A stretch of DNA of 64,000 nucleotides from Apostichopus japonicus (GCF_037975245.1 NC_092571.1:11105917-11169916); one strand, 5' to 3'; positions 44,616 to 57,161 are shown, numbered from the stretch's first letter. A program made the numbers and translations. Notes: a model not told the origin generated them from the letters alone.

Positions 44616-46958
44616 GGGCCATTCCACACCAAGTGGTCCCAACATGGCAAAATACGAAAGGGTTATTAGTTGTCTCTCTTTGTGTATTCATAATGTAAGG
44701 TAAGTAGGTTAGACTTTCATAAACGGTTAAAGTTTTCTTCTTCTGATTTCTCAATCTTGGATTATAGCAATGAGTATCCATCTCAAACTGTAGGCACATT
44801 TATGATGCAATATCAAATAATAATTGAAAGTAGAAAAAATCCTTAAATGAAAGGAAAGTCCAAGCTTTCTTTTAATGTGGCAGTTAAATGCAGCCTGCTA
44901 ATTTATATAATAACACAATTTAGCAAATTTCCTTTATTACTGGTAACACAGATTATGTTAAAAATGCCACACTCTGGCTGTGACTTACGTGACAAAAATA
45001 GAAGGGAATGTTTTCCTCCAATAATATATAATGTGTGAGAGCAAAGTGAGCTACAATTGTAAAGGTAGCTATAAAGGTTGATCTGTAATACCACCACTTT
45101 TGATCAATGTAAAAAGTTTTAACAAATTTAGGGACTCCGGAAGTGTGTGACTTACGTGACGTCACGTAAGTCACAAAGGGAAGTGTAACTTACGTGACAA
45201 GTTCGTTCTCAACACAGTCACACAGTTTTGATGTCCTCTATACTATTTACAGGTTTATAACACCTTCCTATTTATCAAAGATACCCACTCAGTTCTAAAA
45301 TGCAAGAACAACATTTATAATGTGAAGTAAACTTGAAAGGTTACATAAGTGAATTGCAAAAATGGCTCAAACAGCTCAAACTTAGAACAATATTACTTGT
45401 TACCTTCAATCAAATCTCTCTGTTTTGTTTACAACGGTTATGCCTAGGACTACTTTCACCTTCGTGGCTCTCCTGTGGTAGGTTCGTTCTCTTGAATAGT
45501 ATCTTTCTGTCGGTCTTACTGATGTAGCTTGCAAAATTGTATCATTTCCTTCCATTTCAATGAATAAACAGGTATTTTCAAGAGTTTCCTCCGTTAATTG
45601 GGTAAAAAAAGTGGATGATAAGAGTATAAGTTAAGTAGGTAATACATTTGTGTAATGAACGTGCTGATATGGGCCGTTGCAGTGATTTTACAGTAAATCG
45701 TTCGCGCAATACGGGCAACAGAAAATAAATTTCTTTTGTTTGATTGCGACAGTTTTTCTCCATTAAACCCCCTGGTCAGAGTGCATTTAGAAGTTAAGAA
45801 ACATTGAATCTGATTCGGAACTTTGTTTTCTGAGTTTCATCAGCAAACACATATTGAGACTTTAAGTTCTTTAAAGGGGAATTGCAGTCGACCCCTGAAC
45901 TGCACAAGGTGCTTCAGGGGGTATAATTTGTTTTAATAATGTTTTCGAGCTAGTAGGAGATTTTATCTACCATAAGAGGCCATTTCCACATTGTGGTGGT
46001 GGTGGCAGGCACCATATTTGTAACCTCTCCTGGGTACAGTACATCATCATATTTTACAACAACCCAGTCATCTACATTAATATGAGAGGTCAGAGCTGGA
46101 ACTACAACATAAGTAAGTGACATTATGGATCTCCTTCAGTATCTAATGCGGCTTCCACATACACTTTTTGCCACTTTCTGCCTTTACCACATGGATTTAT
46201 ATGGATTCATTATTTTAATCCAAATTCCCAATAGTGACTAAAATTTAACCAAAAAGCTTTTAATTAAAACCAAAAATGTAGAAATGCAATTAACTAGTCT
46301 AGAAAAACCTGTTTCTCCTAATTAAGAAACTATTTAGCTACTGTAGCACTTAAACTAAGATATTTCGCAAAACTAGTCTATAGGACTTTTTATGTACAAG
46401 TGAACTTCTAGATTCTATTTTTATGTGGAATAGACCCCTCCTCTTCCCCCAATCTCAATATAATGAACTTGTAAACATGTCCTTAGCCTGTGTTACTTTG
46501 TATTTTTGGAAACTGTGAGAGGAAACTGAGCAGTTTCACACGTGTGACTTACGTGACAATTTTTTGTGACTTACGTGACGTCGCTAATTTGCATACGAAT
46601 ACCGGTATAAATCGCATATCAATTAAATTTTAGCTTGAAGTTATTCCTTAATGTGTCCTTTTCAGATATAATAGGCAACTTAGCAGATTTCTCTCAATAC
46701 TTCACAGGATTTATTGATTTCCTTCAAAAGTTGAAATTCTTCATTTCTCTGCGTGACTTACGTGACACAAGTTGAGGGCGCTATAATTCGCAATGGGAAA
46801 GCATTAACGTTTTGCAGTAGTGACAAAATTTATTGTGGGTATTCAAAGTTCAGGAATGATAGGCATATGACTTAACTTTAGACTTGCACTGAACTGGAGA
46901 TTGAAAACAAGTGTAAAATGTCTCTCTGATTTGTGACTTACGTGACGTGGAATGGCCC
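44616..46958. mobile_element. 2.34-kb DNA transposon with CRE-like repeats, TCTT target duplication
   Basis: Ends are GGGCCATTCCAC and, reversed, GGGCCATTCCAC (12-bp perfect inverted repeat). TCTT flanks both sides (44612-44615, 46959-46962). Removing the element and one TCTT restores the LINE reading frame at that site, which proves the boundaries. Inside are eight copies of GTGACTTACGTGAC or its complement (44980, 45147, 45161, 45185, 46544, 46566, 46753, 46933). No transposase is recognisable. The 4-bp target does not match the commonest superfamilies, so I leave it unclassified. A partial copy is at 54472-55375. Confidence 0.85.
45146..45175. repeat. perfect 30-bp palindrome
   Basis: Two head-to-head copies of the 14-mer, giving GACTTACGTGACGTCACGTA at its heart, with TGACGTCA (a full cAMP-response element) at the centre. 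Confidence 0.9.
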
Positions 46959-46962
46959 TCTT

Positions 46963-47550
46963 GTATCATGTAAGTTAACTAAAATCTCAATTAAAGATGC
47001 GGAAGTAGAACGCACTCATCATACAGTATATCTAGGTGTTTGTATTGATGACAAACTAAGTTTCACTGGTCATTTAAGCAGAATACTTAAACGGGTGTAC
47101 TTCATAGTCTCAACTCTATCGAATATAGTTCCATATTTTCATGTTGATGTAAGGAAAAGAGCTTTTACTGCCAATATCTTACCACACCTAATATATGCTG
47201 TTTCTGCTTGGTATCACTTTTTACTAATTAAAGATAATAAGAGAATTATTATTTGTTTTAAAGTATTGTTCTAAAATCTTTAATATAGATTTTAACTTTC
47301 TTATGAGTACTGTAAACGATGCTGCTAAAAATGAGTTCATTAGAAGTGTAAATTGCATACAGAAAAATGACAGACATTCTTTGCATACCGAACTTAACTC
47401 TCTACTTCGAGAAACTACTAGGTAAAACTTGAGAAACAAAGCAATAACACCAAAATTCAGAATTAATGTGTATAGAAATAGTTTTATTTATCGTGCTGCT
47501 ATTTATTTACAAAAATGGTAATCTGAAAAATTTATTGTAGACAGCTGCAC
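46963..47550 (+). pseudogene. LINE RT C-terminal part and 3' end
   Basis: Continues with the post-catalytic RT segment (HHTVYLGVCIDDKLSF) and thumb-like region, then frame changes after 47240 while the C-terminal tail remains recognisable to about 47520. It is directly followed by the TATG microsatellite. Confidence 0.7.
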
Positions 47551-47552
47551 TT

Positions 47553-47560
47553 GTACGTTT

Positions 47561-47592
<32 letters not shown>

Positions 47593-47712
47593 GTATGTAT
47601 ATGTGTATATGTATGCGTGTGTATATGTGTGTATGTGCATATATGTGTACATATATGTATATGTATGTATATGTGTGTATATGTGTATATATATGTATAT
47701 ATATATTTTTAT
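47553..47712. repeat. (TA)n/(TG)n microsatellite
   Basis: About 155 bp of TATATG/TGTGTA alternation at the LINE 3' end. Confidence 0.9.
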
Positions 47713-48139
47713 TTATTGTTTTTGTGTTTTGTGTTTTGTACACTAACATTTTAAAATAATTTCTTGTTACATACTCACTTTTGATGTCCTTTTTATAAAT
47801 ATTTATATTTATACTGGAAATAAAGAAATGAAAAATGAAACCAATAACGAAGTACTTGACTTTCCCGAAAAGAAAACATTGGTAGCGAGTTAAGTTAGAT
47901 AGACAAACGGGTATTTCCAGTATGATAAGCATAAAAAAGACGAGAGGATGTTAAATTAACCATAAAATCTCGCGTAGCCACGTGGAAAAGTGGGCAGGAA
48001 TTCCCTTTCTTTGAAATCATAAAACAAAGGACTCAGAGCGGCACACCGGAAAAACCTCGAAAAAGCGAGGGCGTACTATCGAAATAGCAAAAGCTATCAA
48101 CCAAAACTCTTAGAGACCTTGCACTTAATATGAGGATCC
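47713..48139. other. no gene recognised
   Basis: Short stretch between the LINE tail and an old tandem repeat; AATAAAG lies near 47819. Confidence 0.4.
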
Positions 48140-49380
48140 CGCAAGCCAAATATGAGATCTGCTGTTGTTCCCTTCCTGGAGATACTGTGTTAACAAGGTT
48201 GTCAAGATTTGACCTCTTCTAAAATTGAACGACCTTTAACCTACTCTACAACTGAGTTTAGAGGCTATACAATATTGCCCTAATCTACCATGCTAATATG
48301 AAGTCTGTGGATGCTCAGGTTCTAGACATTACAAAGGTTTTCACATTTTCAAACTTTCAGCTTTGCTGACCTTTGACCTCGGTTAACCATGGAGCTATAG
48401 CTCCATGGGTTAACAAACAAAAGGGACCTTGCACTGAATTCACGAAAGCCACAAGCAAATACGAGATCTGCTATTGCTATACTTTTCTGTTTTCAAGATT
48501 TTACAACTGTTAAAATGACCTTTGAACTTCTCAAGAATAGTGTAAAATTTTTACACAGAATTGCACTAACTTACCATGTAAATTTGAGCTTCCTTGATGT
48601 TGGGGTTCTGGAGATCAGGGACTTTTGAGATTTTCATGTTTTAACCTCTGCTGACCCCAAGGGCGGCGGAACCGGGGGGTACAGGGGGCACGTGCCCCTC
48701 ACTTTTCCTCAGGTTAAAAATGTGCCCTTTTTCTACATAAAAATTGAGGTGTCTCAAGTTAGCAATTAGAGGCCAGGTAACCAGAATGAACACTCGAGAA
48801 GGGCCGTTTCCGGCCATCTGAGGGGATTTTAAAACCAAAAATTTTCTTGTACGCTCCGCGCCAACTGATGGTGGCGCTCCGCTCAAATAGTCGTGCATAC
48901 AACTTTGCAAATCCTGGCTACGCCCCTGACTTTTAATGGATTTCTGTCGGTCAAAATCAAAGCTATTTCGAATGGAAAATTTGTTAAGATATTAACAAGA
49001 AATAAACTCTAATTCGGAAGATTCCTACATTAGCAATTAGCATGTTTTCATTGTTCATTGGATATTGCAGTGCTATATGCATATTTTCCTTGAGGGGGGG
49101 GGGGGGCTTGATGGAGTGATGTGTATACGCAAATAAGATAATACAATAAGAGTTATAAAGGGTACTAAATATAAGGCTGCATCAGTCCAATCGAATTTCT
49201 GCAAAGTGCCCTTTGATGACGGTGCCCCCCCCCCCCCAGATTTAAAGTGCTTCCGCCGCCCTTGGCTGACCCCATGTGACCTCCACCAAAAACAATAGCT
49301 TTCTTGTACTAAATATGATGGAGCCATATGCCCAATATGAGATCTGCTGTGCAACTATATTAAGATATTATTTACAAGCA
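48140..49380. repeat. old 130-bp-type repeat interrupted by a hAT element
   Basis: CCAAATATGAGATCTGCTG-type units (48144, 48465, 49330) are related to 28440-28910. A hAT element at 48658-49264 splits the array precisely. Confidence 0.65.
48658..49264. mobile_element. 607-bp hAT MITE with perfect 8-bp target duplication
   Basis: Perfect 14-bp inverted ends CAAGGGCGGCGGAA. Target duplication GCTGACCC occurs at 48650-48657 and 49265-49272. The interior contains the reversed dispersed core (48853-48895) and a GGGGGG/CCCCCC tract on each side. It is the same family as 51590-52238 in the opposite orientation. Confidence 0.9.
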
Positions 49381-51030
49381 AGGGCATCACACACACATAC
49401 AATATAGGCCCTACAGTATAGGTTCCAGTGCTTGCTTATGGCAACAGAACCAAGAAAGATTTGTTTTACCTCATCTCCTGAATAGAAACAGCTTTCTGGA
49501 TCTCGATCCAGCAATGAACTACACAAGCAGTAATGCAATATACTGCGATGTTAACTTTGACATGTAAAGGACGTATCTCTGGTTCCCAACCCAATAAGTC
49601 GCCAAATAACAAACCATTAACTCATACCACATTTATTTTGATTTACAGTGCTCGGGTGCGGGAGAGCACCTTTAAAACATTCTCTAAGGAGAGGAGTAAA
49701 TCAATTTGACTAAAAGGAAAATACAAAATTTGCATATCCCCTCCTCTGATTTGAAAATCCCTGACATGGAACTGACCCTGCACACAGGTCACTACTGGGA
49801 ACCTGAAGGGAATATCATGAGTTGACTCATTATACATCTAAGTGGCATGCAAAAAAGCATTGAACTGGCCTGCATTTCTCCCCCACCTTGAACTGGCCTC
49901 CCCCCTCATCTTCACTACTATTCCACTTTTTGTTCCAAAGAGTTACAATATTCAAAACATAAAACAAACTTTTGAGCAGTTGAGTCATATTTTGAAATCT
50001 ACTATTAAATGCAATAACAATACCAAATCCAACATAAAATTTGCTACAAGGTCCGATATTACAGTACAATGAATAATGCAATGATACACTGTTTGAGATT
50101 TACTGTATTTGGCACCTGATTAAGAAATCAGCGTGTATTGCATGTGATAGGCCCACAGCAAGAGTATGCTGCAGTTGTAACTAACATCAGTGATAACTTT
50201 CAGTACTTAAACATGCTAAATGGTTTGACCACATGTGTTGTATTTTAAATTTCTATCCAAATAGTATCTACTGAAAATAAATGATGTGTACAAATTTACA
50301 ATGGTTAATCTATACTATTACTACTGGATGGGATATATTAAATGTTCTTTGGAAAGTTGTATTCATTGTGGTGAGAGGAGGCAGAGGGTAACAAACCGAA
50401 GATAAAATTAAACTTACATGATCAGTAAAAGGGTGAATACATATTGTAGTTTTGTAATTTGTATAATTGTAATAATTGTAGTATTGTAATTTCCATTGCT
50501 GAAAGCAAGGACCCTAGAATTACATTTAAAGTTGGTAGCTTGATTTTGGATTTCTTCAAGAAACCCAGAATAATTATCCAAGAACCATTAAAGTTTTATG
50601 TTTAAAAGAGGTGTTTGAGATATAATGTATGTGATCACATAACTAAGAAATCAGTGTATTGCATATGATACAGTAGCCTACATGATACATGTACCTCAAT
50701 AGTATGCTGCAATTATATCTAATATTAGTGATAACTTGCAGTTCTTAAGTATGCTTTGTCAACCGGATCCTGATGGGGAAAAATGTGAACAGTGGATAGA
50801 ACATGTCTCCAGTTCATAAAATTAGTGCCTGCATTCCTTTACCAAACGTCCTGCCTGCAGCTATCAGTTACTGTAGGCCATCAGATGAAACTCAAAAAGA
50901 GGCTGTAAAATCAGTTTCGTTTCAGCAACACTGGGACTAGATTATTAAGGCATTTTTGGGTAGTTAATATCAAAAATTCCCCCAACAATTTCCTGCAGTA
51001 TATTCGTAAGGTACCTTCCAAATTTGGTAT
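49381..51030. other. no gene recognised
   Basis: About 1.65 kb. Two loosely similar segments (around 50115-50215 and 50640-50760: AAGAAATCAG-GTATTGCAT and GATAACTT-CAGT) suggest an old internal duplication. No exon supported. Confidence 0.4.
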
Positions 51031-51589
51031 GTTACTGTCATAGGCGTATACGGGACCATTTCAGTTTGGGGGGGCAGAACTTTTTGTGCCCGAAAGTTCC
51101 CGTAACACTATCTAAGCGGAGCGCCACCATCGGTTGGCGCGTAGCGTACAAGAAAATTTTTGGCAAACAATGCCTCTCAGATTGCCGGAAACGGCACTTC
51201 TGAAGCCTTGCAAGTTGCATCTATAAACATTCTTTATTTTATAATCTCACGTTTTAGAAATTGACACTTCCCCAAAAATTTGGTAAATTAGAAGAAGAAA
51301 AAATGGTAACATCACTTTGAAGGGGAAAATGGGACAGTATATTTTTTAAGCTCCTATTTAGTTACCTTATTTATTATTTTAACACAGTACTCAGCTACCG
51401 CCAGAAAAACATACAGGCAGGATAATGTCGCTGTGTCGGGTGAGACTGCAATTTGTCTCACAAAAACGTATAAAATATAACAAAGAATATGATAAACCTG
51501 TACTTTTAGGCTTGTAGGCACTCCCCTCCCCCCACCATCCATGAAAAAGAAAATGTTTCTTATATACACTCATGTTGGGATGTCCAGGT

Positions 51590-52238
51590 CAAGGGCGGCG
51601 GAAGCACTTTTAATCTGGGGGGGGGGGCACCGACATCAAAGGGCACTTTGCAGAAATTCGATTGGACTAATGCAGCCTTATATTTAGTACCCTTTATAAC
51701 TCTTATTGTATTATCTTATTTGTGTTTGCACATCACTCCATCAACGCCCCCCCCCCCCAAAAAAAAAAATATGGATACTAGCACTGCAATATCCAATGCG
51801 CAAATTGGGAAACAAGGAACACGTTTTCTTTTGAGACAAAATGAGGTGAAATCTTGCTAGTTGCTAATGTAGGAATCTTCCGAATAAGATTTTTTTTCCT
51901 GTTAATATCTTAACAAATTTTTTCCATTTGAAATAGCTTTGAGTTTGACCCACAGAAATTCATTAAAAGTCACGGGCTTAGTCAGGATTTGCAAAGTTGT
52001 ATGCACGACTATCTGAGCGGAGCACCACCATCCATTGGCGCGGAGCGTACTAGAAAATTTTTGGTTATACAAACCCTTCAGATGGCCGGAAACGGCCCTT
52101 CCCGAGTGTTCATTCTGGTTCCCTGGCCTCTTGCTAACTTGAGGCACCTCAATTTGTATGTGAAAAAAGGCATATTTTTAACCTGAGGTAAAGTGGGGGG
52201 ACACGTTCCCCCTGTGCCCCCCGGTTCCGCCGCCCTTG
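51590..52238. mobile_element. nested 649-bp hAT MITE
   Basis: Perfect inverted ends CAAGGGCGGCGGAA. Target duplication GTCCAGGT occurs at 51582-51589 and 52239-52246. The interior matches 48658-49264 reversed, including the dispersed core (52011-52050). Confidence 0.9.
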
Positions 52239-52416
52239 GTCCAGGTATACAATTGACAAGAGGGAAAAAATTTGATCGTGCAAAAAGCGTGATAGCCCAG
52301 ATGAACTGCGCTTACGGTGGTGTTACACGGAAATATTCGGGCATTATGATGCTAAATAAAGAAAATCATGGAATTGTCGGGCAAAAATTTGAAAAAGATT
52401 CGGGCAAGCTACTGCA

Positions 52417-52418
<2 letters not shown>

Positions 52419-52467
<49 letters not shown>
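52419..52467. repeat. (TA)n microsatellite
   Basis: Pure TA, about 48 bp, adjacent to the hairpin's left arm. Confidence 0.95.
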
Positions 52468-52469
<2 letters not shown>

Positions 52470-52617
52470 CCAGAGGACAAGAAATTCGGGCAAAAGTCCT
52501 GAAAATTCGGGCAGCCTAAGAGGAGAAAAAAAAATGTATATATATATATATATTTTTTCTCCTCTTAGGCTGCCCGAATTTTCAGGACTTTTGCCCGAAT
52601 TTCTTGTTCTCTGGAAA
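52467..52617. repeat. long inverted repeat (hairpin), 65-bp arms
   Basis: The left arm begins TTTCCAGAGGACAAGAAATT and the right arm ends with its complement (one mismatch). The loop is a short (TA)n. The strand could extrude as a cruciform or give a foldback RNA. It lies inside the outer hAT element. Confidence 0.9.
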
Positions 52618-53169
52618 TTTGGGGGGGGCAGTCTGCCCCCCTGCACCCCCCCCCCGCCTCGTACGCCTATGGTTACTGTATGTATACATTACATGCTACG
52701 ATGCTATGTATTTGGAACACCCTAACGTTAGCTTTGGTACAGTTGTGCATACACTGTTAAAAATAATGGGCAAAATTTACCCAACTTTTTAACCAACGTT
52801 GGGCATGTATTCAGCAACCTCAAAAGTTGGGCAAAAATTGACCAACCCAAATAGGTATAATAAATTCTCAACACTTGGGAGGGGAATTACCCAACTGTTC
52901 AGGTTAGCCATTTCCCCAACTGTTGGGTGGATCATTCATTTTGCTGGGCAAATCATTTAACCAACGTATGGGTTAAGGCACCAGTAATGTATCCATCTGT
53001 TGGGCAGTTTATTTAGCCACCTGTTGGGTGTATACTAAATTTGTCCCAATTGTTGGACAATTCATGGATTTTGTTGGGCATTTGCAACAACCAATTGTTG
53101 GGTTAATCCTGAACCACTTCCAACTGTTGGGGGTTTCTTAGATCGTGTTGGGCAATAATGGAAAAGAAC

Positions 53170-54471
53170 TGTTGGAATTCTAAAAAATCTAAGACATCAC
53201 ATCCTTTGAAATAAAGAAAGATACTGTATTTTGTAATACTTGGAACACCTTTATTCACTGACCTTGAAGAAGACATATATAACTATCATGGGTGAATAAA
53301 CTTATTGTTGAATGAACTGAACTTGAACAAGACATATAACTATAATGGTTGAAGAATCTTATTGTTGACTGAACAGTATAATTTGATATAAGAAGTCTTA
53401 AATTCAGGTATTCTTGAAATAAGGGTATGAACTGAAATAAATTAATTAACGAAGCCAAATGTTTCATTTATGTAGGGTTCATGCACATTCCTTGGAAACT
53501 CATTTTGATCTGAAAACAACCTTCCCTAAAGTGACATTAACATTTGTGGCCTCAATTTTCTTAAGAATCCCACAGGATAAATTTTATGGAAAAAAATACC
53601 AATGGCTTTGTGATTCCTTGCCATGAGAACTTAAATCCCCCTTGTACATCATACACCAACTTTGCATTAATATTTTAACCTTTTAATTTAAGTTTAACCC
53701 CAAAAGTTTCAGTAATGTGGATCAAAAGCACATATACACCCTCCATTTCTGGAGTACCCATGTATGAAAGTGTACTGGTTAAAATTAATATTTAACCAAT
53801 GCAAGGGTGGATCAAAATGAGCTGCAATCAAGGGGTGTAAAGCTCCATACTATAGTTAAACAGGAAGCAAAACAGGTTGTCAGCAATGTTCTTGTACCTA
53901 AATGCTTACTGCCTTCAGCCCACTACTGCCCTTGCTGTCTTTTCTTGTTTAGGAAATGGAAATTTGCTGTGGTCAGACTCACTCCCTCTCTAGATCTATG
54001 TTAGGACCTATGTTTTCTGACCATAGCTAATCACTTATTACCTTTGTAGTCTTTTAAACTCATCATTAATTAATTAATAATTATGTGGAACCATGTACAA
54101 AAGTTGAATTTACAAAATTTAGAGCAATTTCTTTTGCACTTGAACAATTGTCTTCCACAATCTAATGATATTGGCAAAACATTTTCCACAAAATGATTAC
54201 TACATAACTAGCCATCTTTAAATTATTGAATAGGAAAAAGTCTCTTTTTTAGATGAACATGAATGGAACACTTTTAAACTTTTGTTCAATTGAATAATGG
54301 TATTAAAGGAGATATGAGGGCTGCCAAAAAAATGTCTTTGAAAATGTTCTTCATGATAATTAAAACAAAGATCCGCAAATTTTGATATTGCTATGCTAAT
54401 ATCTGTGTTTCTGTGCTGTGAAGCAAGCTATAAAATGTTCATATGATTTAAAGACTGATAACATTCTTTAG
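53170..54471. other. element interior, no gene recognised
   Basis: AT-rich. A pair of imperfect direct repeats at 53255-53370 (ACATATAACTAT-ATGG and AATAAACTTATTGTTGA types). No protein domain. Confidence 0.4.
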
Positions 54472-55375
54472 GGCCTTTCCATGTGACGTAAGTCACAAAT
54501 CTTTGCGAAATTTTACACTTGTTCTCAATATCATGTTCAGTACAAGTCTGTAGTTAAGCTAGAAGCCTATAGTTACTGAACTTTGAAAACCCAAAATAAA
54601 TTCTGTCACCACTGCGAAACATTAATGCTTTCCCATTGCGAATTATATCGCCCTCAACTTGTGTCACGTAAGTCACGCAGAGAAATGAAGAATTTAAACT
54701 TTTTGGAGGAAATCAATAAATTCTGTGAAGCATTGAGAGAAATCTGCTAAGGTGCCTATTATATCTGAAAAGGACACATTGAGGAATAACTTCAAGGTAA
54801 AATTTAATTGATATGCATTTTATACTGATATTCTAATGCAAATTAGTCACGTAAGGCACACTGTTCAGTTTCCTTTCAGTTTCCAAATATACAAGGTAAC
54901 ACAGGCTAAGGAAATGTTTGCAAGTTCATTACATTGAGATAGGGGAGGGGGAAGGGTCTATTCTACATATGTAAAAATGTAAAAATAGTGGATAGAAAGA
55001 GCACAAGTATGTCAGCTCATTGTACACTAGCTCATCACACAGTAGTTGCTGGAAGAATTTTAATTGGTAGTGCAAATCAAAGGTAAGTTTCAAAAAAACA
55101 TTTGCAGTCACATTGTGCATGAAGCTCTGCCTTTCATGGGTGCCCTTTATAATGTTGTCATTTTGAATACAATAACAGAGTAAGTTCAAATCTAGATGTT
55201 CAGTTGTACATAAAAAGTCCTATGGACTAGTTCTGCGAAATATCTTAACTTAAGTACTACAGTAGCTAAATAGTTCCTTAATTAGCCGTAAAATCACTGC
55301 AATACTGCCCATTTCAGCACGTTCATTACACAAATGTAACCTACATATACTTGTATCATCCACTTTTTTGCCCAA
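54472..55375 (-). mobile_element. partial copy of the CRE-like-repeat transposon
   Basis: Starts GGGCCTTTCCATGTGACGTA, the counterpart of the right end at 46958, and runs antiparallel to about 45596 of the intact copy. Three 14-mers are retained (54483, 54663, 54846). It lacks the other terminus, so it is truncated. Divergence from the first copy is clear, so the family is not brand new. Confidence 0.75.
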
Positions 55376-56459
55376 TTCCATGATAAATGCATGCTTCAAA
55401 AATGAATTTCTAGACACCTTGTAATTTGTGTCAAAGTTTGAAACAGCGGTATTAGGGCTTTGGATATGTATCCCATTATGATACCTCGAGGAAAAAGGCT
55501 CCGAGCCAGGTGATAAACTGTTTAAGGACTGGCAGCATTCTTCATTAAAGCTCTGAAAGACCGGATGGAGGAGGAAAGATTCTTCATTCCTGATTGCTTA
55601 TATATGCAACTTTCAATGAAATCCTAAACATTTCGGCAGTGGTGCTGGTACTGCAAGTTGAATATGTAGTGTGCTTTATAGCAGATGTCGACTCCTTCAG
55701 AGAGTGTCTGCACGCTCACTGCGTGCCTCTCCAAGATAACAAACACTTGTGATGGTGTCAGCTTGAAGTCTGAGTAAAACCCAAGGATGAAAGGCTGAGA
55801 TCTTCATTCAATGCTTATTCCCTGTAAGTATGAAGGCAAATGGGTGTGCTCCTGTGAAACCAATAGAAGCAATGAAAAGTAGCTTTTAGTATTCCATGTT
55901 CAAATTGATTTATTTCTGGTGTGTTCTATATTACAGTCAAAACCATTTACTTTATGCATATCACAAATATGTTATTGAACTTGTAGTATAAATTAAAAAT
56001 GGAAACGCTCCCTTTTGATATGTCTAACCAGTAGGATGATACCAGCACACCACTGATTCATATGTAGAATTAGTTTGGAGAGACTTAACTGGCTTAAGAT
56101 CATCCAAGTGAACAAGAAGATTCTCGTAGGGCATTAGTTGGCACCTCCTTCCCATTCGAAATATAAATGTAGATCACAATGGGTACATGCTAGTTTTGGA
56201 CTCAGGAATTTTGCACAATCCAATGCCCAACAATAGCAATACTACACCTAATACTACTGATACTAATACTACTACTACCACCAACGACAACGACAAGAAG
56301 AACAAGAACAAGAACACAAAAAAAGAAGATCAACAACAAAAACAATAATGATGAAAATACAGCTTAAAGGGTTTTACAGATCAGTGGAGCCAGTCACAAT
56401 TCTCCAACAATCATGGAGTGTAAGTTGCTGCAGTCTTTGTAATCCACACAGGGTTTTGC
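55376..56459. other. no gene recognised
   Basis: Includes a low-complexity run of ACT/AAC/AAG triplets (56240-56350). No exon or repeat end seen. Confidence 0.4.
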
Positions 56460-56610
56460 TCAGGTTCCTCACAAGTTCACATTTTCACCTGAGTGGAGTG
56501 AGGCCATCAAGATAGAGTGCCTTGCCTAAGGACACAATGTAGCCGGGATTTGAACCACTGATTCTTGGATTACGAGATTCAAACCCTAGCTGATTACAAG
56601 CAAAGTCAGC
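56460..56610 (-). repeat. tRNA-like SINE fragment
   Basis: The minus strand has B box GGTTCAAATCC followed by CGGCTACATTGTGTCCTTAG and GCAAGGCACT, a phrase common in tRNA-derived SINEs of many marine animals. The A box is not evident. Confidence 0.55.
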
Positions 56611-56887
56611 AGCTGATATGAATAATGCATTTAGACATACCCTTTTAAATTTAATAAATGATGAAGCATGATCTGTTGCTGCTGATCGTCCTCCAGTTTT
56701 GGCCTTGCTCCTGGTCCCAAAAATAAGTGGTAACATGAGCAATGACAGGTTGTCCTTCTCCTCTGCAAGTGAAAAACAAAATGCCAAATTTAGCAAAGCA
56801 TAAAAACCTCAAAATCAATGGTTGTTGTAATATAATAGTCTATCAGGAAGTAAATACCAAATTCAATAGTCATCAGGTTAGAAACAA

Positions 56888-57161
56888 GGCCGTGGCTATT
56901 CTTACGACTAGTCATAACAATTATTTATACACTATTCTTACGACAAAGGCGAATTCTAGCGCAGTAAAGTAAATAAAGCAACTGCGCATGTAGTAGGGGT
57001 AACCCTAACCCTAAACCTCAATCCTAACCCTAACCGTAACCCTAACCGGAAATTATTGTTACTCCTCGTCGTAAAAATAGTACTCCTGGTCATGAAAATA
57101 GCAACTGCGCATGCGTAGTCGGAAATTATTCTTATGACTAGTCGTAAGAATAGCCACTTTG
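56888..57161. mobile_element. 274-bp MITE carrying telomere-type repeats
   Basis: Inverted ends share GTGGCTATTCTTACGACTAG (56892 onward and its complement at 57124-57157), with four extra bases outside. A 9-bp direct repeat TAGAAACAA flanks it (56879-56887, 57162-57170). A 9-bp duplication with long inverted ends suggests a Mutator-like MITE. The centre (57000-57049) is made of CCCTAA repeats. Confidence 0.7.
57000..57049. repeat. interstitial telomere-type (CCCTAA)n tract
   Basis: About eight units of CCCTAA with variants (CCTCAAT, CCGTAA), inside a small transposon. Confidence 0.9.

Larger units (their letters stand above)
42220..47550 (+). mobile_element. decayed LINE (jockey/CR1/Rex1-like), split by a DNA transposon
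   Basis: Carries an APE-type endonuclease and a reverse transcriptase in one original long frame, related to but different from the LINE at 60170-63200 (both share the -TDW-VF----IDELT- linker). Frames are broken by a stop near 43021, a frame change near 43660, a stop at 44070-44072 (where tyrosine is expected), the insertion 44616-46958, and a frame change after 47240. The 3' side ends at a TG/TA microsatellite. It is inactive. Confidence 0.8.
51039..52671. mobile_element. hAT element carrying a nested second hAT
   Basis: Ends are CATAGGCGTATACGGG and, reversed, CATAGGCGTACGAGGCGG. Perfect 8-bp duplication GTTACTGT lies at 51031-51038 and 52672-52679. The inner element 51590-52238, with its own 8-bp duplication, inserted later. 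The outer element also contains a (TA)n block and a long hairpin (52467-52617). Without the nested copy it is about 976 bp, non-coding. Confidence 0.88.

Noticed and set aside
57000-57049. CCCTAA tract as a chromosome end or fusion point
   Set aside because: It is only about 50 bp, interior to a small transposon with flanking direct repeats, and normal sequence continues on both sides.
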